Positions 10,314 to 18,927 of a DNA stretch of 64,000 bases are shown piece after piece. Source of the stretch: Flavobacterium sp. MDT1-60 (lineage in GTDB: Bacteria > Bacteroidota > Bacteroidia > Flavobacteriales > Flavobacteriaceae); the NCBI RefSeq assembly GCF_014844035.1, contig NZ_CP062159.1, positions 1,240,001 through 1,304,000 of the forward strand. The letters are read 5' to 3'. Positions within the stretch are counted from its first letter, which is position 1, and every line of letters starts with the position of its first letter. A program made the position numbers and the translations under genes. Under the pieces are notes generated by a model. That model did not search any database and was not told the origin of the DNA. It saw only the letters and a program-made list of their open reading frames with translations.

Positions 10314-12773
10314 ATGATAAAGAAATTATTAAGTGCTGCTGTTTTGTCAATACTTTTGGCAACAAACGGACAGGCACAATCAGCTGGGAAAACAGCTGAA
10401 AAACAAATCGTTAAAGTCGATTTCGATTTTTCGGGACGAAGAGTTGAAGAAGTAGGTGATCCAAATTATAGTTCATGGCCAATAACGGAACAAACCGAAG
10501 CGGAGAAATCTTTTAATAATGTAAAATTCAAATTAAAAGGAAATTTTTCATCGAAATGGTTTAAAGTCGGAATGAGCGCGCCATTTTATAGCCGATTAAC
10601 AAGTGATGGTTTATTTACGGATAAAAATCTGGAACTTACAATAAGCGGATTAAAATCTGGACAACACTCGTTGCTGACTTTTCATAACACTTTTGACAAG
10701 ATTGAAGGAAAGTCATATGCTCCTGTAAAAATATATGTAAACAATAAATTGGTAGAAACGGTAGCGTCCAGCAATAGGGCAACTTCGACTATTGAGGCGG
10801 CAACCGCTTATATTGTATTTAATGCTCAGACCGGTAAAAATGTAGTGATCCGTTTTGAATTAGATTCGAAAGATCCCAATTTAATTCAGCAACTGGTCAT
10901 TAACGGGTTTGAAATCGATACTCCAAATCTTAAAAAACAAGCACATACTCCAAAACCAGAAGATGCAGATGCGCATGTTGTTTTGGGAGATAAATTTATG
11001 TTGAACTGGCAAGCTTCAAAAGAGGCTGTTGCTCATAAGTTGTACTTCGGAACAGATAAAAAAGCAGTGACAGACGCTACGGATAAGTCACCGGAATTTA
11101 AAGGAAAACAAACAGACACTAAATTTGCTGTTGCTGATTTGTACAGTATGACAACCTATTACTGGCGTATTGACGAAGTCGATGTAAAAGGAAATACAAC
11201 TTTAGGAACCGTTTGGTCATTCAAACCAGCACAATTGGCTTTTCCCGGAGCTGAAGGATACGGACGTTTTGCCGTAGGTGGAAGAGGAGGAAGAGTAGTT
11301 GAGGTTACGAATTTGGATGATAGTGGTCCGGGAAGTTTTCGCGCTGCGGTAAACGAAGGAACCGGTCCTAAAACTATTGTATTTAATGTTTCCGGAAATA
11401 TAAAATTAACAGATCGCTTAGTGGTGAATAATCCGTATATTACAATTGCAGGACAAACTGCTCCGGGTGAAGGAATTACGATTAGTAAAGCGCCAGTTGG
11501 ATTAACTGGAAACGATGGAATAATCCGATTTTTGAAAGTTAGAATTGGAAGCGGAAAGACGTATGACGGAATGGGACTTACAGGTGCCAATCATAGTATT
11601 ATTGACCACTGTTCTATCAGCTGGACAATTGATGAATCTTTCAGTTCACGTAGTGCACACAACATTACTTTACAGCGTACTTTAATTTCTGAGGCATTGA
11701 ATGTGGCAGGACATGATAAATATGAAGTTGGAAAAATGCACGGATTTGCCGCTACAATTGGTGGTGATGTGGGTAGTTTTCACCATAATTTATTGGCACA
11801 TAACTATGGTAGAAACTGGAGTATTGGTGGAGGTTTAAATGGCGATGGATATTACACAGGAAGATTGGACATCAGAAATAATGTCGTTTACAACTGGGGA
11901 CAAAGAACAACCGACGGAGGTGCAAATGAAGTAAATTTCGTAAATAATTACTATAAGCCAGGTGCTTCAACTAAATATTTCTTTGCTTTGAATGCACAGC
12001 ATGAAGGCGTTGGAAAAGGAATGCAACGTTATTATTTTGATGGAAATATCATGCAGGGCCACTTCGATGAGAAAACTCAGGAAAAAGGAAGAACATCTAC
12101 AATTTCGCATAATGAAATTGTGAAGTATGAAACTTTTGTTGATAAACCATTCTTTGAATCTTATGTAAAAACAGAAAGTGCGGTAGGTGCTTATAAAAAT
12201 GTCCTTTCGGATGTTGGAGCAAGCGAACCGTTTTTTGACAAACATGATAACCGAATTATTGAGGAAACTTTAAAAGGTACTTTTACTTATAAAGGAAGCA
12301 AAAGCGGTTTAGGCGGAATGATCGATTCTGAAAAAGATTTGGGTGACTTAGGTGAATATGCTAGTGAAAAACGTGCTGCAGATTGGGACACCGATCATGA
12401 CGGACTGCCAAATTGGTGGGAAACAGCAAAAGGATTAAATGAAAATTCGAAAGCAGGAGATTTTGCTGACACGAATTTAGATGCCGACAAAGATGGTTTC
12501 ACACAATTGGACGAGTATTTAGACTGGATGGCGCAACCACACTTTTTCATTACTTCAGGTGAAACGAAAGAGTTTTCGGCAGCTGATTATTTTAAAGGAT
12601 ATGAAAAAACACCGGTTTATACTTTCTCAGATCTTAAAAATGGAAAAGTAGTTTTAAAAGGAAAAGACATTCAGTTTACGGCTATCGAAAAAGGATTTGC
12701 TTCTGTAATAATCACAGTTAAAGATGCCGATGGAGATACAATGAGTCGTATCATAAATTTCTTTGTAAAATAA
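10314..12773 (+). CDS. PL1 pectate lyase with N-terminal accessory domains
   Basis: An 819-residue secreted pectate lyase cleaving alpha-1,4-galacturonan by beta-elimination. Order: signal peptide (to about 22), an unassigned beta-rich domain (about 30-200), a fibronectin-III-like domain (about 205-305, ending TTYYWRIDEVD...GTVWSFKP), then the PL1 beta-helix. The helix begins FPGAEGYGRFAVGGRGG near residue 310 and includes ITIAGQTAPGEG and the calcium-site motif IIDHCSISWTIDES (Asp about 431). After the helix comes a calcium-loop stretch DTDHDGLPNWWE (about 692-703) and LDADKDGFTQLDEY, then a small C-terminal beta domain. It is longer than the other two PL1 proteins of the locus (567 and about 566), which lack the N-terminal modules. 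It is likely surface-exposed or secreted and acts on long chains before uptake. Confidence 0.88.
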   Translation: MIKKLLSAAVLSILLATNGQAQSAGKTAEKQIVKVDFDFSGRRVEEVGDPNYSSWPITEQTEAEKSFNNVKFKLKGNFSSKWFKVGMSAPFYSRLTSDGLFTDKNLELTISGLKSGQHSLLTFHNTFDKIEGKSYAPVKIYVNNKLVETVASSNRATSTIEAATAYIVFNAQTGKNVVIRFELDSKDPNLIQQLVINGFEIDTPNLKKQAHTPKPEDADAHVVLGDKFMLNWQASKEAVAHKLYFGTDKKAVTDATDKSPEFKGKQTDTKFAVADLYSMTTYYWRIDEVDVKGNTTLGTVWSFKPAQLAFPGAEGYGRFAVGGRGGRVVEVTNLDDSGPGSFRAAVNEGTGPKTIVFNVSGNIKLTDRLVVNNPYITIAGQTAPGEGITISKAPVGLTGNDGIIRFLKVRIGSGKTYDGMGLTGANHSIIDHCSISWTIDESFSSRSAHNITLQRTLISEALNVAGHDKYEVGKMHGFAATIGGDVGSFHHNLLAHNYGRNWSIGGGLNGDGYYTGRLDIRNNVVYNWGQRTTDGGANEVNFVNNYYKPGASTKYFFALNAQHEGVGKGMQRYYFDGNIMQGHFDEKTQEKGRTSTISHNEIVKYETFVDKPFFESYVKTESAVGAYKNVLSDVGASEPFFDKHDNRIIEETLKGTFTYKGSKSGLGGMIDSEKDLGDLGEYASEKRAADWDTDHDGLPNWWETAKGLNENSKAGDFADTNLDADKDGFTQLDEYLDWMAQPHFFITSGETKEFSAADYFKGYEKTPVYTFSDLKNGKVVLKGKDIQFTAIEKGFASVIITVKDADGDTMSRIINFFVK

Positions 12774-12778
12774 AAAAA

Positions 12779-12945
12779 TGGAACGCGGATGACGCGGATT
12801 TAAACGGATTGACGTTGATCTTAAATAATAATGTGATTAAATAAATCTGCTCAATCTGCCAAATCTGCGAGCTAATTATTTTCACGCAGATTTGGCAGAT
12901 CGGGTAGATAAAAAATCCGCTTAAATCCGCGTCATCCGCGTTCCA
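12779..12945. repeat. Nested palindrome with 10-bp units, 25-bp perfect outer arms
   Basis: Outer arms 12779-12803 and 12921-12945 are perfect inverted copies of 25 bases (TGGAACGCGG... / ...CCGCGTTCCA). Inside, a second stem pairs ATCTGCCAAATCTGCG (about 12855-12869) with CGCAGATTTGGCAGAT (about 12885-12900). The CGGAT and ATCTGC units recur every 9-10 bases. It occupies nearly all of the PL1-GH127 gap. Confidence 0.75.
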
Positions 12946-12967
12946 AATCATCACAATACCAAATCAA

Positions 12968-14986
12968 ATGAAAAAGAATATCATCATATCAACGTTTTTA
13001 ATCTCAACTTCATTCTTTGCTCAAAATAAAGGGTTAGTGGCAAATTCAAACAGCCCCTATTCTAAATTGCAAAGTGTGAGTTTAGAAGATGTGAAATGGA
13101 CAGCTGGTTTTTGGAAAGAGCAATTTGATGTTGAGACCAAAAGCACCTTGCCTTATATGTGGGATTTGTATCATAACGATTCGATTTCGCATGCCTATAA
13201 AAATTTTGAAATTGCTGCCGGAGAAAGTAAAGGAACTTTCAAAGGACCTTCGTTTCATGATGGTGATTTTTATAAAATTTTCGAAGGAATGGCGGCAACT
13301 TATGCTGTTACAAAAGACAAAAAATTAGATGCAGAAATGGATAAAGCCATTGTGCTGTTTGCAAAAGTACAGCGTAAAGACGGTTACATTCATACACCGG
13401 TTTTAATTGATGAACGTTGGGGAACTTTGGGACCTGAAGAAGTAAAAAAACAATTGGGTTTTGAAAAATACAATATGGGGCATTTGATGACTGCTGCTTG
13501 TATACATTATCGCGCTACAGGAAAAACAAATTTTCTGGATATTGCAAAAGGTGTAGCCGATTATCTATATGATTTTTACAAAAAAGCATCACCGGAATTG
13601 GCCCGAAATGCAATTTGTCCTTCACATTATATGGGAATTGTAGAGATGTATCGCACCACTAAAAATCCGAAATATCTTGAATTGGCGAATAATTTAATTG
13701 ATATCAGAGGGACTACAAATGATGGAACCGATGATAATCAGGATAGAATTCCGTTTAGGCAACAAACCACAGCAATGGGCCACGCTGTAAGAGCGAATTA
13801 TTTGTATGCAGGTGTTGCCGATTTATATGCAGAAACCGGAGAAAAGAAATTATTAGACAATCTGGAATCGATTTGGGATGATGTAACCTACCGCAAAATG
13901 TACATTACAGGAGCTTGCGGTGCTTTGTATGATGGCGTTTCTCCAGACGGAACTTCTTATAATCCAACCGATGTACAGAAAATCCATCAAGCTTACGGAA
14001 GACCTTTTCAATTGCCAAATGCAACGGCTCACACCGAGACCTGTGCGAATATTGGAAACGTTTTATGGAATTTTCGAATGCTGCAAATTACCGGCGATGC
14101 CAAATATGCCGATATTGTAGAGTTAGCACTTTATAATAGTGTTTTATCTGGAATGAGTTTAGAAGGAACAAAATTCTGCTATAATAATCCGTTGAATGTT
14201 TCTAAAGATTTACCTTTTAAGCAAAGATGGAGCAAACAACGTGAAGGATATATTGCTTTGTCAAATTGTTGTGCACCGAATGTAACACGTACTATCGCTG
14301 AGGTTAATAATTACGCCTACAGTATTTCAAAAGAGGGTCTATATGTTAATCTATACGGAAGCAACACTTTAAAAACTACCCTGCCAAACGGCGAGAAAAT
14401 CGAAATTGAGCAACAGACCAATTATCCGTGGGATGGAAAAATTACATTGAAAATTGTAAAAGCTCCAAAAGAGGCACAATCATTTTTATTACGAATTCCG
14501 GGATGGAGTCAGGATGCTGTAATTTCAATTAATGGAAAAAAATTGGATGCTGAGGTAGCTTCAGGAAGTTATTCAAAAGTAAATCAGAAATGGAAAAAAG
14601 GTGATGTTATTGAATTAAATATTCCAATGCCTGTTGAATTGATGCAGGCAAATCCGTTGGTAGAAGAAGTTAAAAATCAGGTTGCAGTAAAAAGAGGACC
14701 GATTGTTTATTGTTTAGAATCGGATCAGCTTCCTGCAAATACTAATATTAATGAAGTTGTTTTGAATGCAAATTCGGTATTTACAACCAATTTTATTGAA
14801 ATAAATAATAGACAATTACTAACTATAAATGCAACTTCTTTAATTGATCAGGATAGTTCGTGGGATAAAAAGCTTTATCAGCCGGTGTCTGCTAAGAAAA
14901 GTAAGGAGTATAACTTAAAATTAATCCCCTATTTTGCCTGGGGAAACCATGGTGCAGCAGAAATGACGGTGTGGATGTCACATTGA
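12968..14986 (+). CDS. GH127 beta-L-arabinofuranosidase-type enzyme
   Basis: A 672-residue exported (alpha/alpha)6 enzyme of the GH127 (former DUF1680) family. Characterised members use a zinc-bound cysteine nucleophile on beta-L-arabinofuranose; a relative in the B. thetaiotaomicron RG-II locus acts on aceric acid. The metal and catalytic residues are all present: Glu357 and Cys359 in HTETCAN, and Cys434-Cys435 in LSNCCAPN, matching the Glu-x-Cys and Cys-Cys pairs of HypBA1. A signal peptide covers about residues 1-18 (IISTFLISTSFFAQ), and the C-terminal beta domains are complete. Its neighbours (GH140, GH95, GH106) support an RG-II side-chain role, but whether it cleaves arabinose or aceric acid cannot be decided here. 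Confidence 0.85.
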   Translation: MKKNIIISTFLISTSFFAQNKGLVANSNSPYSKLQSVSLEDVKWTAGFWKEQFDVETKSTLPYMWDLYHNDSISHAYKNFEIAAGESKGTFKGPSFHDGDFYKIFEGMAATYAVTKDKKLDAEMDKAIVLFAKVQRKDGYIHTPVLIDERWGTLGPEEVKKQLGFEKYNMGHLMTAACIHYRATGKTNFLDIAKGVADYLYDFYKKASPELARNAICPSHYMGIVEMYRTTKNPKYLELANNLIDIRGTTNDGTDDNQDRIPFRQQTTAMGHAVRANYLYAGVADLYAETGEKKLLDNLESIWDDVTYRKMYITGACGALYDGVSPDGTSYNPTDVQKIHQAYGRPFQLPNATAHTETCANIGNVLWNFRMLQITGDAKYADIVELALYNSVLSGMSLEGTKFCYNNPLNVSKDLPFKQRWSKQREGYIALSNCCAPNVTRTIAEVNNYAYSISKEGLYVNLYGSNTLKTTLPNGEKIEIEQQTNYPWDGKITLKIVKAPKEAQSFLLRIPGWSQDAVISINGKKLDAEVASGSYSKVNQKWKKGDVIELNIPMPVELMQANPLVEEVKNQVAVKRGPIVYCLESDQLPANTNINEVVLNANSVFTTNFIEINNRQLLTINATSLIDQDSSWDKKLYQPVSAKKSKEYNLKLIPYFAWGNHGAAEMTVWMSH

Positions 14987-15132
14987 TTTTGCTTTTAAGC
15001 CCCGGTCTAATATTATTTTGTAGGATTTCACTTTGATTGATCAGAAAAAATGTTAATTTTTTATTCGAATTTAACAGGTATCCAAAAAAAATATTCAATT
15101 TTATTCTGTAAGTTTTTTATTCGGATAAAGGC

Positions 15133-15163
15133 AGTTTTTTAATTTTTACAAGAATTATATTTG
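15133..15163 (+). promoter_or_regulatory. Weak candidate promoter upstream of susC (distal)
   Basis: TATATTTG (15156-15163) fits the Bacteroidota -7 consensus TAnnTTTG, but only a T-run (GTTTTTT, about 15134-15140) stands at the -33 position, without a clear TTG. It lies about 380 bases before SusC. This is pattern matching only. Confidence 0.3.
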
Positions 15164-15416
15164 TAAAAACAAACGCTAATTACTTCAATAACAGCTCTAA
15201 ATAATAATTCATTTTGCGAATTAATCACGTTATAAAAGTTTTTATTAGATAATTTTCGGATTTTCCATTAAAATCGGTTTGGTTATTCCTGAATATTCAA
15301 ACCTTTTCCTTAATTTTTGATTTTTGTCTATTTTTTCTTTCATTTTTTTGTAGATATGGTTTTTTTTAAAAGCTTTTTTTGGAATAATAAAATTAAAGCA
15401 GGATAGCACAGGACGG

Positions 15417-15443
15417 TTGAACTTCGCAATCGTTATATTTTTG
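15417..15443 (+). promoter_or_regulatory. Candidate promoter of the SusC/SusD transcript
   Basis: TTG (15417-15419), a 16-base spacer and TATTTTTG (15436-15443) fit the Flavobacterium-type promoter (TTG, then TAnnTTTG). A transcript starting near 15450 would have a leader of about 95-115 bases. The 556-bp gap 14987-15542 is the longest in the window, and no gene was found in it; a 75-codon minus-strand reading frame looks like chance. Confidence 0.45.
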
Positions 15444-15465
15444 AGGTAAATAAATAAATGTGATT

Positions 15466-15492
15466 TTAACATTTAAACACAAGAAATGTTAA
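15466..15492. promoter_or_regulatory. Inverted repeat in the SusC leader, possible operator or leader hairpin
   Basis: TTAACATTT (15466-15474) and AAATGTTAA (15484-15492) are perfect inverted arms separated by 9 bases, just downstream of the candidate promoter. The sequence AAATGTTAATTT also occurs at 15048-15059, and TTTTAACATTT recurs upstream of the frameshifted PL1 gene (about 23513-23523). It could be a regulator site or an RNA hairpin. Confidence 0.4.
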
Positions 15493-15566
15493 TTTAAATT
15501 TAGAATACATTTTTTTATAAAACAAAAACTAACTAACTAATAATGACTAACCAAAACAAAACATTT

Positions 15567-18500
15567 ATGAAACAAACACTTATAAAGAGATGTAGTTTTC
15601 TTTTGTTTATGCTGATGAGTATTTTGGCTTCAGCTCAAAGCTCAAGTGATGTAACAATTACAGGAACTGTAACAGATGATTTAGGAGGCTTGCTTCCGGG
15701 AGTTAACGTAACTGAAAAATCATCAAAAAATACTGTTACGACAGGTTTTGATGGACAGTATAAAATTAAAGTGAAAGCTGGTGCAACATTAGTTTTCTCT
15801 TACATTGGTATGAAGAAAGCTGAAGTTTCTTTGGCAGGACGTACAAAACTTGATTATAAAATGCAATCAGACTCTAATCAATTAGAGGATATTGTAGTAG
15901 TGGCATATGGTAGCCAGAAAAAGAATAATGTTACGGGAGCTATTGTTGCTTTAAAACCAGATGATTTTCAGGATTTACCTGTTTCAAATTTATCTGAAGC
16001 ATTGAGAGGTTTAACTCCAGGTGTAAGCGTATCAGGAGGTGCGACTCGTCCAGGTGAAGCTGCAACTCTTCAGATTCGTCAAACTTTTGGATTTTCCAAG
16101 GATGGTAATTCAAATATTCCATTAGTGGTTATTGATGATATGGTGCAAATTGATCCTCAAAACGGTAAACCTACTTTGGATACCTTTAATCAATTGGATC
16201 CTTCAGAAATTGAAAGTATCACAGTCTTAAAAGATGGTTCTGCAGCGATTTACGGATCGAGAGCATCACAAGGAGCCGTTATCGTAAAGACAAAAAGAGG
16301 AAAATCTGGAAAAACACAGTTTACCTACTATAGTCAATATTCATTTAATGATGCAGTAAGCCATAGTAAAACAATGGATGCTTATGAGCATGGGATTTGG
16401 AAAAATAGATTTTTGAATTCAAATTTAGATCAGAATACTGCTAATTATTTTTCTCCAGCTGAGCTTGAACAAATGAAAGGTTTAGATTATGATTGGCTTA
16501 AAAAAGCATGGAAACCTGCTACTCAGCAAAGACAGTCTCTTTCTGCAAGTGGAGGAACCGAAAAAGCGACTTATTTTGCCGGTATTACGTACTTTGATCA
16601 AGGACCTAACTTAGGAGAACAAGATTATAAAAAATGGAATTTCAGAACGGGAACTACAATAAAAATTTCCCAGGATTTAGTATTCTCTGCGTCCATTTCT
16701 GCTATTACGACAGATGTCACTAAATCATACTCTAAGGCTTCAGCAAACTTAAACGATAGCAGTTTTGGTTCGCTTGCCGGAGGAGAACAGGCAGATTATG
16801 CTTACTTATTACACATGCCTAAATACATTCCATGGGAAACTACTTTAAATGGTAATACATATTGGATGTCTCCTTTTCCACGTACAGATCGTAACTTAGG
16901 AAGTGCAAACTCTAATACGACTATTGCAGGATGGAACTATTTTGCAGGTTTGGATGCCGGAAAACAAACAGAAGAGCAGTTTTCATATAATGTGAATTTG
17001 TCTCTTGAATATAAATTGCCATTTGTAAAAGGTTTAAGCGTAAAAGGAAGCTTTGCCAGAAGCCAATCTAGTAGTTACACAGAGCAGTATCAATTACCTT
17101 ATGATTTACTTAGAATTTCCAATCATCATACACAGGATAATCATCTATTAAATCCAAATTCAATTTTTGCAAATAATGGAGCTCCAGAAACTAATATCCG
17201 TGGTTCCAGAGCTTATTATACAACAGATTTGGATAAAGTAATACAGGGTAACTTTTTTGCAACATATGCCAGAACGTTTGGAAACCATAATGTGTCAGCT
17301 ATGGTTGGTTATGAGCAATCAGAAGCATGGAACAAACAAGTTCGTTTAGCTTATGAGGGAACTTCAAAAGACTTTTTAGGGAATAGTACTACTGCAGGAC
17401 CGATAAGTACAAACTCACAAGCTGTAAAAGTAGAGTCAGGAACACAGTCTTACTTAGGACGTGTGAACTATAGTTTTAAAGACAGATATCTTGTTGAGTT
17501 TATATTTAGAAGTGATGCTTCTACAAAATTTGCTCCACAAAATTACTGGGGCTCTTTCCCAGGTGCTCAATTAGGTTGGGTTATGTCTAAAGAAGATTGG
17601 TTTACAGATAATGTTTCCTGGGTAAATAATTTGAAATTACGTTATTCAATTGGAAAAACGGGTAAGGATAATATTGATTACTGGAGATGGTTACAGTTTT
17701 ATGAACCATTACCAGACAAAGGAGCTCAATTTGGATCTAATGGAGGTCTATTAGGAGGAGGAATTACGCCACGTCCAAATCCAAATGAAAATGTACATTG
17801 GGATACTACAATCAAAAATAATATCGGTATAGATCTTGCTTTTCTTAGAAATAGATTACAAGTTTCAGCAGATTACTATTATGATAAAACAACAGATGCT
17901 TTAATTGGATTGGCTGGTGAAGCTGGTACTCCAATTACAGTTGGAGGTGGTTTTGCAGAGGTGAATTATGCAGCTATTGATGCTTGGGGAACTGAATTTA
18001 GTTTAAATTGGAGTGATAAAATAAAAGATTTTAGTTATAATGTAGGGGTAAACTTCGCGTTTAGCGATAATGAAGTTAAAAAATACCCTAACCTTGCAAG
18101 AACAGATGCAAATACTAATATAACAGAGGTTGGTTCTTCTACTTTTTTTCCAACATGGGGATTCAAAACATGGAAAGAAACTTCAACGGGTGATGGTATT
18201 TTAAGAACTGACCAGGATGTTACTAACTATTGGAATTATTTAACAGAGAGAGCTACAGCTGCGGGAGTGCTTCCTACTTATATGGGGATCAATAACGTAA
18301 CTGCTATGCGAAAAGGAATGTTGGCTTATGAAGATACAGCAGGCGTTTATAATGCATCAGAGGGAACTCAGGCAGGAGCTGATGGTAGAATTATGAGAAA
18401 TGAAGATTATGTTAAATTAGCAAAGAACAACAGAACTTACGGTTTTACAAGTAATTTAGGATTTAGATATAAAACTTTTTATTTTAGAACGCAGATTCAA

Positions 18501-18908
18501 ACTTCCTGGGGAGGTTACAGAACTATTGATTTAGTAAAACAAGGTACTGCTTCTGCTCATAATGATTGGGCTCACGAATCTTTCTGGACAGACATGTATG
18601 ATGCTACTGATAATCCTAACGGTAAGTATCCTAATATGGGACAACAGGATTATATTTTTGCTCCATCTGATTTTTGGCAATTAGATACTTTTAGATGTGT
18701 AATTAGAAATATGACTGTCGGATTTGAACTTCCAAGAGAAGCAATGAAACAGCTAAATATTCAAAAAGCTACTTTAGGAGTTACAGGTAACAACCTTTGG
18801 GATTTATATAATCCTTATCCAGATCATTATAGAAATATGTATGATGATTCAGCTTCCAGATATCCAACCCTTAGAACCTGGTCAATTAATTTGAATGTAT
18901 CATTCTAA
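15567..18908 (+). CDS. SusC-family TonB-dependent outer-membrane receptor
   Basis: The outer-membrane half of a SusCD importer; it moves pectic oligosaccharides into the periplasm using TonB energy. The start at 15567 (MKQTLIKRCSFLLFMLMSILASAQ) gives a clean signal peptide. The in-frame ATG at 15543 adds eight residues and is possible. Order: signal peptide, carboxypeptidase-regulatory-like domain (about 25-105, ITGTVTDDLGGLLPGVNVTE), TonB-box-like LEDIVVVAYGSQKK, plug domain (about 115-245, with VLKDGSAAIYGSRASQGAVIVKT), then a 22-strand-type barrel ending in the aromatic terminus INLNVSF. About 1113 residues is typical. The SusD partner begins 19 bases after the stop. This is the only SusC in the window, so it serves a locus of more than 20 enzymes. 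Confidence 0.95.
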   Translation: MKQTLIKRCSFLLFMLMSILASAQSSSDVTITGTVTDDLGGLLPGVNVTEKSSKNTVTTGFDGQYKIKVKAGATLVFSYIGMKKAEVSLAGRTKLDYKMQSDSNQLEDIVVVAYGSQKKNNVTGAIVALKPDDFQDLPVSNLSEALRGLTPGVSVSGGATRPGEAATLQIRQTFGFSKDGNSNIPLVVIDDMVQIDPQNGKPTLDTFNQLDPSEIESITVLKDGSAAIYGSRASQGAVIVKTKRGKSGKTQFTYYSQYSFNDAVSHSKTMDAYEHGIWKNRFLNSNLDQNTANYFSPAELEQMKGLDYDWLKKAWKPATQQRQSLSASGGTEKATYFAGITYFDQGPNLGEQDYKKWNFRTGTTIKISQDLVFSASISAITTDVTKSYSKASANLNDSSFGSLAGGEQADYAYLLHMPKYIPWETTLNGNTYWMSPFPRTDRNLGSANSNTTIAGWNYFAGLDAGKQTEEQFSYNVNLSLEYKLPFVKGLSVKGSFARSQSSSYTEQYQLPYDLLRISNHHTQDNHLLNPNSIFANNGAPETNIRGSRAYYTTDLDKVIQGNFFATYARTFGNHNVSAMVGYEQSEAWNKQVRLAYEGTSKDFLGNSTTAGPISTNSQAVKVESGTQSYLGRVNYSFKDRYLVEFIFRSDASTKFAPQNYWGSFPGAQLGWVMSKEDWFTDNVSWVNNLKLRYSIGKTGKDNIDYWRWLQFYEPLPDKGAQFGSNGGLLGGGITPRPNPNENVHWDTTIKNNIGIDLAFLRNRLQVSADYYYDKTTDALIGLAGEAGTPITVGGGFAEVNYAAIDAWGTEFSLNWSDKIKDFSYNVGVNFAFSDNEVKKYPNLARTDANTNITEVGSSTFFPTWGFKTWKETSTGDGILRTDQDVTNYWNYLTERATAAGVLPTYMGINNVTAMRKGMLAYEDTAGVYNASEGTQAGADGRIMRNEDYVKLAKNNRTYGFTSNLGFRYKTFYFRTQIQTSWGGYRTIDLVKQGTASAHNDWAHESFWTDMYDATDNPNGKYPNMGQQDYIFAPSDFWQLDTFRCVIRNMTVGFELPREAMKQLNIQKATLGVTGNNLWDLYNPYPDHYRNMYDDSASRYPTLRTWSINLNVSF

Positions 18909-18927
18909 TTTTAATTAAAAAACAATT

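Noticed and set aside
11159..11590. 143-codon minus-strand reading frame, one of many antisense frames
   Set aside because: It lies fully inside the PL1 beta-helix coding region, has no recognisable domain, and is proline-rich as expected for a frame shadow.
15245..15472. 75-codon minus-strand reading frame in the susC upstream gap
   Set aside because: It is Lys/Ile/Phe-rich as expected from AT-rich DNA, shows no known motif and overlaps the candidate promoter.
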